Assembly: GCA_963920665.1 (NCBI GenBank) | Contig: OY987270.1 | Coordinates: forward strand, 22,904,019-22,968,018 | DNA length: 64,000 bases | Reading direction: 5' to 3' | Source of the DNA: Straminergon stramineum | Lineage: Eukaryota > Streptophyta > Bryopsida > Hypnales > Calliergonaceae | Part shown: positions 1-11,640 of the stretch, piece after piece | Numbering within the stretch: the stretch's first letter is position 1 | How the letters are laid out: every line of letters begins with the position of its first letter | Notes under the pieces: generated by a model | What the model was told of the DNA's origin: nothing | Databases searched by the model: none | What the model saw: only the letters and a program-made list of their open reading frames with translations | Program-made: the position numbers and the translations under genes

Positions 1-288
1 CGGCCGGAAGCTGTACACTGACCTCTAGACTTCTTCCATCCAGAGGGGTGGAACCGCTCTCAACGTATTATCAAACTCGTTAGACACTTTACCCGAGAGT
101 TCCTGGACGAAGACTTCCTCCTTAAAACCCCAGGGCTTGGTTGCAAACCCTATACAACCCATGGAGTTCAAGTCGTCCATGAGTTCCGCTCGGGTATCCT
201 CTGACAATAGGATAACCGGAACTACTTTCCGGAGTTTGACATCTGATGACGAGCTAGCCTAACCTCTAGTCCTTTTGAGTTGCGGCAT
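1..288 (-). pseudogene. Type-2 gag-like element gene, copy E (5' part, cut by window edge)
   Basis: This is the N-terminal part of the same family as the genes at 46456-48116 and 56811-55025. The start is taken as the ATG at 288-286, because the reading M-P-Q-L at that point matches the start of copy B. The reading then meets TAG at 261-259 and continues in frame with V-K-L and the family signature MGC-GF-KPWGFKEE, then SNEFDNTLR and PPLWMEEV. The rest lies outside the window. The family looks like a plant mobile-element structural (gag-like) protein. No known domain name can be assigned from the sequence alone. The in-frame TAG suggests a dead copy, although a downstream start cannot be excluded. 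Confidence 0.6.
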
Positions 289-533
289 AGTTGCGGACGA
301 GCTACTCCGAACCCTTTCCGATCCTGCCTTTTTGTCGCTCTTCTAGCCGCACGTCCTGTTCCTTTCCTTCACTCTTCGATCTCAACCGGAAATCAAACTA
401 ACACTATAGCGGACACTATAACACTTGTGAAAAACACTCGCAACAATGATTGACACGGAACGCCGAAACTGACAAACACGAGGAGCGTTGGAAAATGAAA
501 AAGTGAAAAGGGGTGCGACTGGCCAGGCCAGCC

Positions 534-541
534 TTTTTATA
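534..541 (-). promoter_or_regulatory. TATA box of copy E
   Basis: On the minus strand this reads TATAAAAA, about 245 bases upstream of the ATG at 288. Copy B has TATAAAAG about 300 bases before its ATG, so the layout is conserved. The flanking region from about 205 to 760 contains many CCGG and ATCCGG motifs, as in the other copies. Confidence 0.55.
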
Positions 542-833
542 CTGGCTGGACCCCATTGCCACCTCAGCACAACCTAATCCGGATCCGGTTCGTCTAAGGT
601 ATCCGGTCCGTCACTTATCCGGTTCGACATCCGCTCTTATCCGTTTATTCTCTGGAAACGGGATGGAGTAGACCTTGTCGCTAACTCATTCTCCACTTCT
701 ATTTCCGCTCCTTATGGTTTCTTAACCAAATCCGGATACCCTTATCTAGCTATCCGGTTAGTATTACTAAATAAAACCAAAAAAATTAGAATTTCATGCT
801 GCCACAACATCTCTCACCGAGGTCTCTCCTATG

Positions 834-2680
834 ACTGGATTTGGGATCCCCTGTTGAAACCGGGAGGCGGCGACGCAAGAGCCTCCCCTCTGCCTAGTGC
901 CTCTTGGCACCAAGAGGGCTCCCCATGGGTCATGGATTATGCGCCTGCTCATCCAGTTTTGGATTACTGTTTTTCTGATTATGATTTGGTGTGATTAATT
1001 TTTGCATTTGAGTTTGGTTCCGGGTGACCAAGTCCCGGACCCTGTGACTGGATTTGGGATCCCCTGTTGAAACTAGGAGGTGGCGACGCAAGAGCCTTCC
1101 CCCTGCCTAGTGCCTCTCGGTGCCGAGAGGGCTCCCCATGGACGTGGGGTTATGTGCCTTCATCCTCGAGTGTTGGATTACTGTTTTTTTATTTTGATTT
1201 GATGTGATTAATTTTTGCATTTGAGTTTGGTGCTAGGTGATCAAGTCCTGGTCCTTGTGACTGGATTTGGGATCCCTTGTTGAAACTAGGAGGCGGCGAC
1301 GCAAGAGCCTCCCCTCTGCCCAATGCCTCTCAGCACCAAGAGGGCTCCCCGTGGGTCATGGGTTATGCGCCTACTCATCCAGTTTTAGATTACTATTTTT
1401 CTGTTTATGATTTGGTGTGATTAATTTTTGCATTTGAGTTTGGTTTCGAGTGATCAAGTCCCGGACCTTATAACTGGATTTGGGATCCCCTGTTGAAACT
1501 AGGAGGCGGCGACACAAGAGCCTTCCCCCTGCCTAGTGCCTCTCGGTGCCGAGAGGGCTCCCCATGGACGTGGGGTTATGCGCCTTCATCCTCGAGTGTT
1601 GGATTACTGTTTTTTTTATTTTGATTTGATGTGATTAATTTTTGCATTTGAGTTTGGTGTCGGGTGATCAAGTCCTGGTCCTTGTGATTGGATTTGGGAT
1701 CCCCTGTTGAAACTAGGAGGCGGCGATGCAAGAGCCTCCCCTCTGCCCAGTGCCCCTCGGCACCGAGAGGGCTCCCTGTGGGTCATGGGTTGTGCACCTG
1801 CTCATCCAGTTTTGGATTTCTATTTTTTTTATTTGGATTTGGTGAGATTAATTTTTGCATTTGAGTTTGGTTCCGGGTGACCAAGTCCCGGACCCTGTGA
1901 CTGGATTTGGGATCCCCTGTTGAATCCGGGAGGCGGTGAAGGAAGAGCCTTCCCCTTGCTGAGTGCCTCTCGGTGCCGAGAGGGCTCCCTGTGGACATGG
2001 GGTTATGCGCCTTCATCCTCGAGTGTTGGATTACTGTTTTTTTTATTTTGATTTGATGTGATTAATTTTTGCATTTGAGTTTGGTTCCGGGTGATCAAGT
2101 CCCAGACCTTGTGACTGGATTTGGGATCCCCTGTTGAATCTGGGAGGCGGCGACGCAAGAGCCTTCCCCCTCCCTAATGCCTCTCGGCACCGAGAGGGCT
2201 CCCTGTAGGTCATGGGTTTTGCGCCTGCCCATACAGTTTTGGATTACTGTTTTTTTTATTTGGATTTGGTGAGATTAATTTTTGCATTTGAGTTTGGTTC
2301 CGAGTGATCTAGTCCTGGACCCTGTGACTGGATTTGGAATCCCCTGATGAAATTGGGAGGCAGTGACACAAGAGCCTCCCCTCTGCCGAGTGCCTCTCGG
2401 CACCGAGAGGGCTCCCTGTGGATCATGGGTTATGCGCTTGCTCATCTAGTTTTGGGTTACGGTTTTTTTTATATTGATTTGGTGTGTTTAATTTTTGCAT
2501 TTGAGTTTGGTTCCGGGTGACCAAGTCCCGGCCCCTGTGACTGGATTTGGGATCCCCTGGTGAAACTGGGCGGCGGCAACGCAAGAGCCTCCCCTTTGTC
2601 CAATGCCTCTCGACACCAAGATGGGTCCAAAGAGGGCAGGGTTCATGCGCCTTTGGCATCCCTTTGTTGGATTCATTTTT
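834..2680. repeat. 213-bp satellite, nine units, dimeric higher order
   Basis: Units begin with CTGGATTTGGGATCCCC near 836, 1047, 1261, 1475, 1688, 1901, 2115, 2329 and 2541, giving a period of about 213. Two subtypes alternate through the first seven units: one reads GGTCATGGGTTATGCGCC, the other GACGTGGGGTTATGCGCC. This suggests a dimer of about 427 bp. Each unit carries an inverted repeat CCTCTCGG / CCGAGAGG around CA or TG. Some units have paired changes, for example CCTCTTGG with CCAAGAGG near 900. The last unit degrades around 2620-2680, about 100 bases before the first exon of the ParB-methyltransferase gene. Short ORFs inside the units are repeat artefacts. Confidence 0.9.
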
Positions 2681-3354
2681 TCAGGAGGGTCGCGTGGGGT
2701 TTTTTCTTGTGTTTTATATGTTTGATTTTAATTTATATATCTAGAGTTGGAGGATGTTTTCATGCATTTGGTTGTTTAATATCAGGTTGCTCTTGATGTG
2801 ATACCCGATGCGGATTCTGTACCTGTCATTGCCGATCATGCTGCCTAGGAGGTGGGTGTTGTCGACTTGATCGTTCAGTTGCTTGTGGTAAGCAGAGATG
2901 CCTTCCTTGTCCACCAAGAAGACCCTCTTATCGAAATTTTCAGGAGTGGCGAGATACTTCGAGTTGATTCTAACTGCACTTTTGTTGGAGATAACCAGTT
3001 ATTTCCTGTTTTTCTTACCTCAATGGATACCACTGAGTTCTGCACATGTGGCCACGAGGATGTAGAGGTCACATCAGGTTTAGAGGAGGATGATGATATT
3101 CTTATATTTTGTTGTGGCCAATACCGGGCCATCAATAGTGTTTGCGATTCTTCTATATGTATTTTTGTTAAATCAGTGAATTTGAATGATTTGATGTAAT
3201 CAAAATCATTCATAATTTCGTACTATATTATTAACTTGGTGATCGTTTCAGAGTTCATTTAATGTTCATAATGGGATAATGTGATTTGCGAAATGCATGG
3301 AAGCAGTTGTATTGCATTGTTGGTAAATTTGTATTCCTTCTTTCCGTGATGTAG

Positions 3355-4302
3355 ATTGGGCAGGACATTGGGACTCTAGACTCTCCTACGAAGTCCACCG
3401 GATCGCCAATGATGGACATCAGTCCTCAACCAGCGATTGAATCGTTCATAGAGATTGATGATGTCGATGAAGAGCATCATCCTGCACCAGAGGATAATTA
3501 TATGGAGGATGACATTAGGCGGACACAGAAGATTGACACTGTCTCCACCATTTCCAGTTTGAGACTGACAGCGTCAAACCTCTCCAGAATGCGAATTCCT
3601 CTTTGTCGGCTTATACCCATGCCGATGGTTCGCCCTACTTTATCTTGTGATTTGATATTATTGGAGCAACAATTTGTCCACGGATATGAGGAAGGCGCTC
3701 ATGTATTCTATGTCTCCATTGCAGATGAGCAGGGACAAATAAGTGTGTTCACAGATGAGGAGAAGGAAGAATGGGGACCCTTGTGGAACTCGGTGAACGA
3801 CGACTTCAACAAGCACCTCAGGTCTAAGGCAGCACTCAAACATTTGGTTGACCACAAGTTCTACATCTGTGACGGGAATCACCGGAGGCTGGCATGGATG
3901 AATCACATTGAGCGGCTGCACAAGTTAGACAGAGAATGGCACATCTCGGTAGATTCCATTGTCTTGGACATAAGAAATCGTATTGGCGTTGCAATGCAAG
4001 TCATACACGATATCAATAAGTAAGACCTCTTATGTTTCAGTGGGAATTATTTTTGAATTCAACATTACTTGGCATGTATTAGGGTTCATGTCTTCATTTG
4101 ATGTTCACTGTGTATTTCATGTGAATTGTTTCTCAGGCACACTGAGAACTCCCACATGAAGACCAACTTGGTGCACACGCTATACCGTGTCCAGAAGTAT
4201 GGGGTCATGGAACTAGACAAGTTCAATGAGCTCCTTAGTCCGGAAGAGGTGAAGACTTGCCAACAAAGTACACGGAAGACTTGGTATACTATGCCACTAG
4301 AG
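3355..4302 (+). other. ParB/sulfiredoxin-like domain exons of the fusion gene
   Basis: Within exon 3355-4019 the protein reads IPLCRLIPMP, then LLEQQFVHGYEEG, then FYICDGNHRRLAW at 3862-3900. The DGNHRR block (3871-3888) matches the ParB box (G-x-x-R-R-x-x-A type) that binds nucleotide in ParB and Srx-like proteins. It is followed by VLDIRNRIGVAMQVIHDIN and, across a 117-base intron with matching phase, by a helical segment ending LLSPEEVKTC. This spacing is what ParB N-terminal domains show: domain, GxxRR box, then a helix-rich region. No nonsense codon is seen in these two exons. ParB-like domains of methyltransferase fusions are usually taken as DNA-binding or NTPase modules. The role here is unknown. 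Confidence 0.6.
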
Positions 4303-6678
4303 GTTTTTACTTCTTTCATTTTCAAGGTATATGTTTCATATTCGTTTTCGCTTTATTTTTTCGTAGGGATTATTTCAATGATCTCTATAATAGGATATCC
4401 TTCAATCTCATTCTAACTTATTGTTTGACTTTGCATCCAGCAAGAAATTGCTGCGGCAGCTAATGCTGCAGTCCGAAAATATAATGAGGATACTACTCTG
4501 GAGGAGTTCTCTAAAGAGGGTGTCGCGGCAGCTATGAGGACTTCTATAAAGGAATCCACAGAAAAGTTGTACAAGAAGCTATCTAAGATAGTGTCCGTTG
4601 CCAATCCCACCCTTGGTCGGGATTGGATGGAAGAGGTATTATGCAATTCTAATCGAGTTTGTGAAGTTACCATGTGCAATTGAATTCAATTATTCATATT
4701 ATCTCCTTCAACTTCTCGCAGATCAAAAGGCACTGGAGTCTTTATGCCCAACCGGAGTTGACCTTGGAGAAGCTTCAACTGATAGCCACCACCAATGTAA
4801 GTCCAATTCACAAAGTGAAATGGCTGAAGTGGATTAATGCCTCAGGTCCATCTTGAGAGGCACGTCGACTCCCTCCCCGCCCAGTCAATGAGGAGAAACT
4901 AATGCTCTTCCTCTGCAAGGCATGTTGGTATGCCGGGATAAAACTCTTTACATTCCTATGGTTGTTCGTGACATTGTGCTGTCGTTTGTGACTTTTATTT
5001 TATACTAGAATCATTATATCCATTCTTTATTCATTCGAGGATTGCCCTCATGTGTTATTGCTTTTGTTTACTCGAGTATCAGATGGAGGAGGTATGCGTG
5101 GAGATGTTTGATTCCATTGTTCGGGCTGACAATATTCCAATTAACTACTCAGTCCCCACTGAACCCCAAACACTCATTGAATATTTGGAGGGGTGGAGAA
5201 TGAAGCTGTGGGATCATGCGTACACGGGGATATTCAAGGGCAGTGAGGCCTTCAAAAAGTCAGATTCCTTCAAGGATTATAGGGGAGCAATTCTGGCTGT
5301 GAAGTGATTAATATACAGGTTTGGCTCTAGTTATTATTCTTTTCTGTTGTAATGCTTTCATTCTCTTATAATTGGTTGTCTACACATCCAACTACTTCTC
5401 CGCCCTCTGCCTTTATTTTTTTCTAGAATTGTGGATGTAGTGTAGTATTTCTTTGAATTTCAACATCGCCCGCGAGGGGACCCTATTGAAAGCATGACGG
5501 TACTGAGAGATGTGTTTTGATACTAGAATTTATGACCCAAATACAAATTTGTTACCAATCATGTTCAACTTCATGAATTCTATGCCGCTAAGTCCAATGC
5601 CTTCCTATACTTGTACTTGCAGTTTAGTGATTACAGTTTAAGCGTTTCCTTTATAGTTTTCATGTGCAATTTGTCATGTCTACTTGCCTTCTCAATTTTC
5701 ATCATCGATTTTGAATATCAGGATAAATGTAAGAACCAACCAGTATTTGTTTTTAACATTCTAGGTCTTGACCGCAATCATATTTCTATTCTTACTTCAC
5801 TTTCACATCTTACTCACATGTGCAGGTATTTCAAGTTCGATTTGTACGACAAGAAAGCCATAGAGAAGGCAGACTTACCACCGTTCCTCACCACCTGGTT
5901 GGACCGATCTTCTCTGGACTGCATGTTCTCTCCGTACCAGTTGAAGAACTGGACAACTCTACATCTCCTAGCTTGTCCGTGGTATTTGGAATGCAACCAA
6001 GGCTTCACTCCCCAAGATGAAGAGCAACTCTTTCGGACATTGAAAGAGACAGCAGTCTTGGAGCCTGAATTTGATGAATTCAGGGGATTGGATGCCAAGG
6101 CCAAAGCTAAAGCCATTATGCGACGGGAACTTCCGATAAGAGGAAGGAGGACTGCTGGGAGGTGGCCAAGAAGAAAACTGAGGAGAGCAAGAAGAAGAGG
6201 CTTGCGGCTAAAGCTGAGAAGGACCAAGAGAAGGCCAAGAAGAAGGGAACGAAGAGGAAGGCAAAGACACCATTGTTGGAAGCAGCAACAAGTGCCGCTG
6301 ATGTGAAAGACACTTCATCGGGGTTCTCTCTTACTCAAGAGCGCCTCCTGCATGGACCGATGCCAACGATCCAGAATTTGGACCCTGTCCCTGACATTGA
6401 TGAGTGTATTCTCAACGTATCTGTGGGTAGTTTGAACAGTTCAGGGAAGGGTCCAAACTCTACGTTTTACCAAGACGTCCTAAATTTCCTAGATATGGTA
6501 AATTTTTCCTTCGACTTCGCTTGACACTGTGAACTTTAAACCAATTACAAAAGCAAGACTGAAGTTCACTTAGTCCATTTCTTTAGCTCATTGTTGTTCT
6601 TCAATTGTCGGTTCCTGCTACATTATTGATGAAAATTTTCACTAATTCATTTATTCTATCTTTAATTTTTTGGTGCAG

Positions 6679-7671
6679 CATTCAGGAGACAAGGACTAAT
6701 ACTTCAAGGGTACTCTTAGCTCACAATTAGCAGTCGACCTGATCATTGTCGACGTTCCTGAAAGTCTTCATGTTCCAACCGTATCGGTTCACCCAGGCCC
6801 TATTCCAAAGTGGAATGAGTTTGGGGATGAATACTTGATGCCCATTTTTGACTTTGCTCTTGAGTATTTGCAGGACCGTGGCGGTATTTTGATCATGTAC
6901 CCTTCTAGTCGGACCCACAAAAGCCATGTTCTCGGATGCTGTCAAGAATACGGGTTCAAGATTGTCCAAACATGGTTGGGCATGAACCGTTTACATCTCA
7001 CATCCCCAGCAGATCCAAATCTGACGGTAAATTATATTTCATGGATTCCACGTTTGTCTTGAATTTTCTTTTCAATTGGATTACATTCTTACCCAACTTC
7101 TTTTGCAGACTATGAGGTTTACCATCTCTCTTATGGTCAAAGAGAATGCGCCCCCACTTTTTTTCCAGAAGGTGCCATCTCATGATGCGGTTGGTGTAAA
7201 TCTTGCTAAAGACGACATCCTCCAGAACTTCTGTGGCAAAGATGACGTGGTCATGAATGGCGACAAACCATGGCGGGGTCCTTGTGAGAAGGCCCGACCT
7301 TTCATGCAGATGCTCATCGAGGCATGTTCGCAGCCTGGAGACGTCATTATGGACTGTACCGCAGCTACTGGTTTGTTTCTTACTTTCCTTTCCGGTTTGT
7401 CTCATAAAAATAGGTCATCTATTCAGTTTTATTGCCACTTGCTCATATCTGCTTGGTTTCTTATCAAGTTCCAGCATTCAGGCTTGCTAGGCTACGCGTT
7501 GTCATATTCTTGCTTTTGAGGAGGATAAGGCTATCTTTGACGCTCTCATTGTTCCTGTCATGCGCACTACGGTGGTTCCTCAAGCTCAACCATCTCGCTT
7601 GGTTGTTTCTTCCATTGATCTCGATGAAGAGGAGGTACTACCCCAACGTATCGTGAAGACTTCCCGATTCA
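6679..7671 (+). other. Beta-class DNA methyltransferase-like domain exons of the fusion gene
   Basis: Exon 6679-7026 has DLIIVDVPES (DVPE at 6751-6762) in the place of the catalytic motif IV, normally (D/N/S)PP(Y/F/W). It then reads FDFALEYLQDRGGILIMYP, typical of the motif V region. Exon 7109-7370 ends KPWRGPCEKARPFM, then PGDVIMDCTAATG, which matches the motif X-I block (K-P, then VLDxFxGxG). Exon 7475-7671 continues with HILAFEEDKAIFDAL, like motif II. The order IV before I is that of beta-class N4-cytosine or N6-adenine enzymes. Both PP-Y and the F-x-G-x-G loop are altered, so activity is doubtful. TAA 6697, TAG 7488 and a frameshift near 7480 also break this copy. Confidence 0.55.
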
Positions 7672-8049
7672 GTAAGTAAGTTCATCTTTCATGTCCTCGA
7701 CTTCAAATCTTTGTCACCATGTACAGGTATTTTGTTCAATTGTCCTAATGTGTTCTTTCCTGCTTTGTGTAGGTAAGCCCAAGATGTGAAGAACCACAAA
7801 TATGTACCGTTCTTTGCGGCACCGGGCTTTTTCCCAAGCCCTCCTAAACCATATCAGCTCCCGGTCTATGCTGAGGCCATTTCCAAGGATTTTGTTGCTT
7901 TCAACCCTAGAATAGCTTCTAGGGCCCATTCCATAGATCCCCGCATTCTGGATTTTGTTGATGATTGTGCTCTAGAGTCGGATTTGCAAACATCTGATAG
8001 TAAGGGTAGTTCGACCTCAACCCACTCCAGTTCCAGTATGGACATATAG

Positions 8050-9431
8050 TACTCTTGTGTTTCTACCACATGATGGTAGTGCAAAATTTGGAGATTTTGG
8101 TTTTTCATTTCTATCAAATCTTGACTTCGTTACGATTTCCATGTCGTAGTCTCTAAATGAGATTGTGTTTCCAACATGTTATTCTAGTAGGATTACTGTG
8201 AACCAAGAACACCATGTTCTAGACACTCATTGTGCATTTTCTTCACTATGTGACTAATTAATCTACTGACACTCTTGAATTCCTAAACTCCCTGCCCTTT
8301 CATAAACAGACAATGACATTGTTATCAAAATGGCTTTGTGTTGAAAAGGCAGGGAGACTATTACTTCAATGGTGCCCTGTAGAATGAATATGTCATATGC
8401 TGTAGAGAATGCACGGTGAGTGTCTAGTATATGGTGAGCTCGTGGGCACTTTCTAATATTTCCCTTAGGAATTTGCGACCCTACACGAATTCCTAAACTT
8501 ATAGGGCTTCCAATTAAATAGAAACATTTGTACCCTGATTGATTTTGATTATGAATAAAATTTAGAATCGTTGAATATAAGGGCTTCAATGTGTTCCCCT
8601 TTTCAAAATATAATTTGATGTACATCTATAGAATGCATGAATCATGGGCATTGTTATAAATCCATTGATAAGAAGATGTATACTACACAATTGATATCCC
8701 GAGCATGTGTATGCTAATTTGTTCAAGTAATAAATATGTAATTGTGCATCCTCTTCTACAACTATTATGCTTACATCATGTCCACAAATTGATGAGGTCA
8801 CCTCTCCGCTTCAAAGACTAGACCCTTTGAAATTTCACGGTTATAGGTCAACGTGGGATACTTAAATTTTAGAGACTAAAACTTTGACACAAATTAATTC
8901 CACGGTTTTAGGAACCCTAAAACCACGGTTATAGGCTTCATTATTTTTACATAAAGTTTTTGCTCCACGCTCACTTTTTCTCGCTCCACGCTCGCGTACC
9001 AGCATTCCCCCCAAGGCATCACCACACGCTTCATACTGGAGACGTTGGACACCATACTACAATTGCAGTATATTACATAATACGGTGTAGCATGTGAGCC
9101 TTGCTAGGGTGCAAAAGACTACCATGTCTCACTCTACACCAAATTAGTGGGGAAGGGGGTCCATCATCCCCAATATTACCCACTCTTCTATGAGTATCTG
9201 AGTTGAGGCAAGCGATCTCATCCACATAGACTAAAAAATGCAACATTCTCCAACAACGCATGCTCATGGAATCAATGACTAGTTAATATCAAATGCATCG
9301 AAGAATGGCAAGCATCATATTTCTTCAAGTACCGTCCTACCTCTTTGGAAATAGTTAGCACCTTGATTTGTGCAGATCAAACTATAGCACCAACGATTGC
9401 TAACCTACTAGAGAGCACTTCACTTATAGCA
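8050..9431. other. Intergenic DNA after the fusion gene
   Basis: This holds the likely 3' untranslated region of the fusion gene (to about 8300) and AT-rich sequence. A short repeated phrase CCACGGTT(A/T)TAGG occurs near 8836, 8911 and 8931. I see no convincing gene. Confidence 0.5.
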
Positions 9432-9601
9432 CACTAGTAGAAAAAAAAATTTCGTCAATAAAATTTAGCTGACGAGTTTTGTTGGTTTCTGCCAAAAACA
9501 CAAAAACTATGCTCACTTTGTGTTTTTTGGCAAAAAATAGTAAAACACAACAAGACACATTAGCTAAATTTTGTTGACAGAAACGTTGTTTTCTACTAGT
9601 A
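9432..9601. mobile_element. CACTA-like MITE
   Basis: The left end is CACTAGTAGAAAA and the right end reads TTTTCTACTAGT, so the termini are inverted. The similarity extends inward: TTCGTCAATAAAATTTAGCT on the left and the complement of AGCTAAATTTTGTTGACA on the right. The length of about 170 bases and the CACTAGTAG end fit a non-autonomous CACTA (En/Spm) element. The last base of the right end differs from the canonical G, and no clear 3-bp target duplication is seen. Confidence 0.65.
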
Positions 9602-9695
9602 ACACTAACGTGCTAGAGTTGTGTGGATTTCATATTATCTATATAAGATTGGATTGGATTGGATTTGTATGAATTGGACTCATCTAATACTTTAG

Positions 9696-9863
9696 ATGCC
9701 ACCAAAACCTCCAATCAAATCCACTAGAGTTACAAGATCAAAAGTAGTTGGAGAAGGATCAACTCAACTCAATCAACCATCACCAGTAGTACAACTAAAA
9801 GAGGTTCCTTTGATACCAACTACATCTATGGATCAACAAAATCCAATTGTGAGCGCCAATTAA
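9696..9863 (+). pseudogene. Short gag-like N-terminal ORF, truncated
   Basis: A 55-codon ORF starts MPPKPPIKSTRVTRSK and is rich in proline, serine and basic residues. This resembles the beginning of many plant LTR-retrotransposon gag proteins. It ends (TAA 9861) just inside the inverted-repeat arm that starts near 9850, so the arm seems to have interrupted it. Assignment rests on composition only. Confidence 0.25.
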
Positions 9864-11640
9864 CCCACCCTTTGTAAATTGCAAGTACAACCAAGTTTTG
9901 CGTTTTGACTAAGTGAATCTTATTTTGGGGTGTCTAAGTGTAGTCTATTGTATCTTCAAGCAATGGATCATTTTTCAAAGTGCCTAATGTGACCCAAACA
10001 TGCAAGAATCTCTTAATCTAGTCTAATGTCTTTGGCTAACCGAATGGATGGACCATTGTGGATTTTCGATAGAACTCATGCTAGGGAGAACTAACCTAGA
10101 AATCCTCTGGGAAATTACTTTCCAGTTCTAAAAACCTAAAACTTGACCCTATCCGACCTTCTTAGCCAAAGTTATAAGCGGATGAAGTTTGACCGCTACT
10201 CAGTTCTTTAAACTTCATCCATCGATTAAATTTAACTTCTTAATTTAAAATGATTCGAGATTTCTAAGAGTGGTTCACGAGGTCTATTCCTACCTAGATT
10301 TGGAGTTTGGTCTGAAATGGAAACTCTTATGGATTTCTCATCGAACCCTAGCCTAGACTTCATTCGTCATTACCCTTTGGGTTTTTTGTGATTTTTCCTA
10401 ACTGAAGGGGGCTTGTGGGCTCTACTTGACTTTCCATACAAGCCTAGAGTCCTAAATTCCTTGCTCAACTTCTACCTCCTAGCTTTGTAATTGACTTCCT
10501 ATAGCGTTCAGGGCTTAGGTTAGCCTTTGCCTAATCATTATTTTGTGGTGAGTTTATATTTTTTTCTTCGTAGCCCTTAATCTTAGCTCTCTAGATTGGT
10601 AAGATACTTGCTAATCTAATACTCCCAATAAAAGTTTACGACGAATGAAATTTGACTACTAGTGGATGCTTAAAACTTCATCCACTAACTTTCCCCTAAT
10701 CTAGAATTCAGAATTAACTTTTTCTTTCACCTCTAGAACCTAATTAGTCTCCCCTTCCCAATGTCGTGAATTTGCTACCAACTTACATGTCTAGCTAATT
10801 TTCATCCAATTTAAGTCTTAATCTTCATCCAGCGATAACTTTCTTGTTTCTACTACGATTTGGATGTGCCTTAGGTTTTTGGAAAGCTAAAAACCTTCTC
10901 TCTAGGGTTCTAACTTCAGAAGTGAATTGACCTATGGCCTGAAGGGTCTGACTTAGGGGTGGGCCTTAGCCAAAGTTAATAACTGCTAATTAGGAAAATT
11001 AGAAAAGTTAGGGTTGGTTGCCTCATACCTCGGAACTTGAATTGTTGGTTGTACCCATCGGGAGCTCACCCTCCTCTACCATGAACTCCCTTGCTATGAT
11101 GCAACGAACCACCATTTTCATTATAAAATAGTTTAATACAAGTTAGCTTGTTCGCTTCATTTTTTTTCTTTCCCTCCCTCGTCTTTTCCTTCTACACTAT
11201 TCATGTTACATCCTATGGTGGACCAACTACCTTTGTTTCTTCCTACAAGGCTAATGAAGGACCCGTCATGGCATCCTACAGAATTAAACTACTTCCTACG
11301 TCCTACGTCTTCTGTCTAATCTCGCGGTAATCCCTAAGTTTTCTATCCAATGGTCATTAATTAGTGAGGGGGAATTTCTTTCTATTCTTCTCAACTTCCT
11401 CCTATCTAATCCCAATTTGTTCCCCTCCCTTTGCCATTCTTCACCCTCTCTTCTATGAGTTCTACCTCTATCTTATTTCGTAGGAGACGAAGAGTTGGCT
11501 TCCTTGCTTCGGCGCTTGGTTGGTTGGTGGACCTTGGTTGTTGCTTTGTTCGTCTTTTTTCTTCTTTTCTTCCCACTCTTTTTTTTAGCCTCCTTCATCC
11601 CCAGGCCTCAAATATCTTACACTATTCCCCTTCCTTTCTT
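9850..11640. repeat. Inverted-repeat arm a
   Basis: The arm begins TGAGCGCCAAT and is matched in reverse complement by about 14700-16122, which ends ATTTGGCGCTCA. Matching landmarks include the blocks near 10150 (GGATGAAGTTTGACCGCTACT) and 15740-15775, and near 11050 and 15190. Divergence is substantial, with many indels. The TG...CA ends are LTR-like, but no coding region is preserved. Confidence 0.7.

Larger units (their letters stand above)
2786..8049 (+). pseudogene. Multi-exon ParB-like / DNA methyltransferase-like fusion gene, degraded copy
   Basis: Exons were traced by frame and GT-AG sites: 2786-3175, 3355-4019, 4137-4302, 4441-4635, 4722-4796, 4846-about 4927, 5083-5318, 5826-6497, 6679-7026, 7109-7370, 7475-7671, 7778-8049 (stop TAG). 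The order is an unknown N-terminal region, a ParB-like domain, a helical region, a lysine-rich linker (about 6135-6270, possible nuclear localisation signal), then methyltransferase motifs in beta-class order. Breaks: TAG 2846, frameshift near 4880, TGA 5305, frameshift near 6118, TAA 6697, and TAG 7488 with a frameshift near 7480. The TGA at 5305 lies in an exon whose ends join in phase. The in-frame stops could be C-to-T changes of CAG, CGA or CAA. Exon ends near 3175 and 4927 are uncertain. The initiator and promoter were not found. In prokaryotes and phages ParB-methylase fusions are common. Here the introns show long residence in a eukaryotic genome. Confidence 0.7.

Noticed and set aside
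5611..5825. Extension of the exon at 5826 upstream as a 231-codon ORF
   Set aside because: The residues before 5826 are hydrophobic intron-like readings, and ACATGTGCAG at 5816-5825 is a good 3' splice site in phase with the exon ending at 5318.
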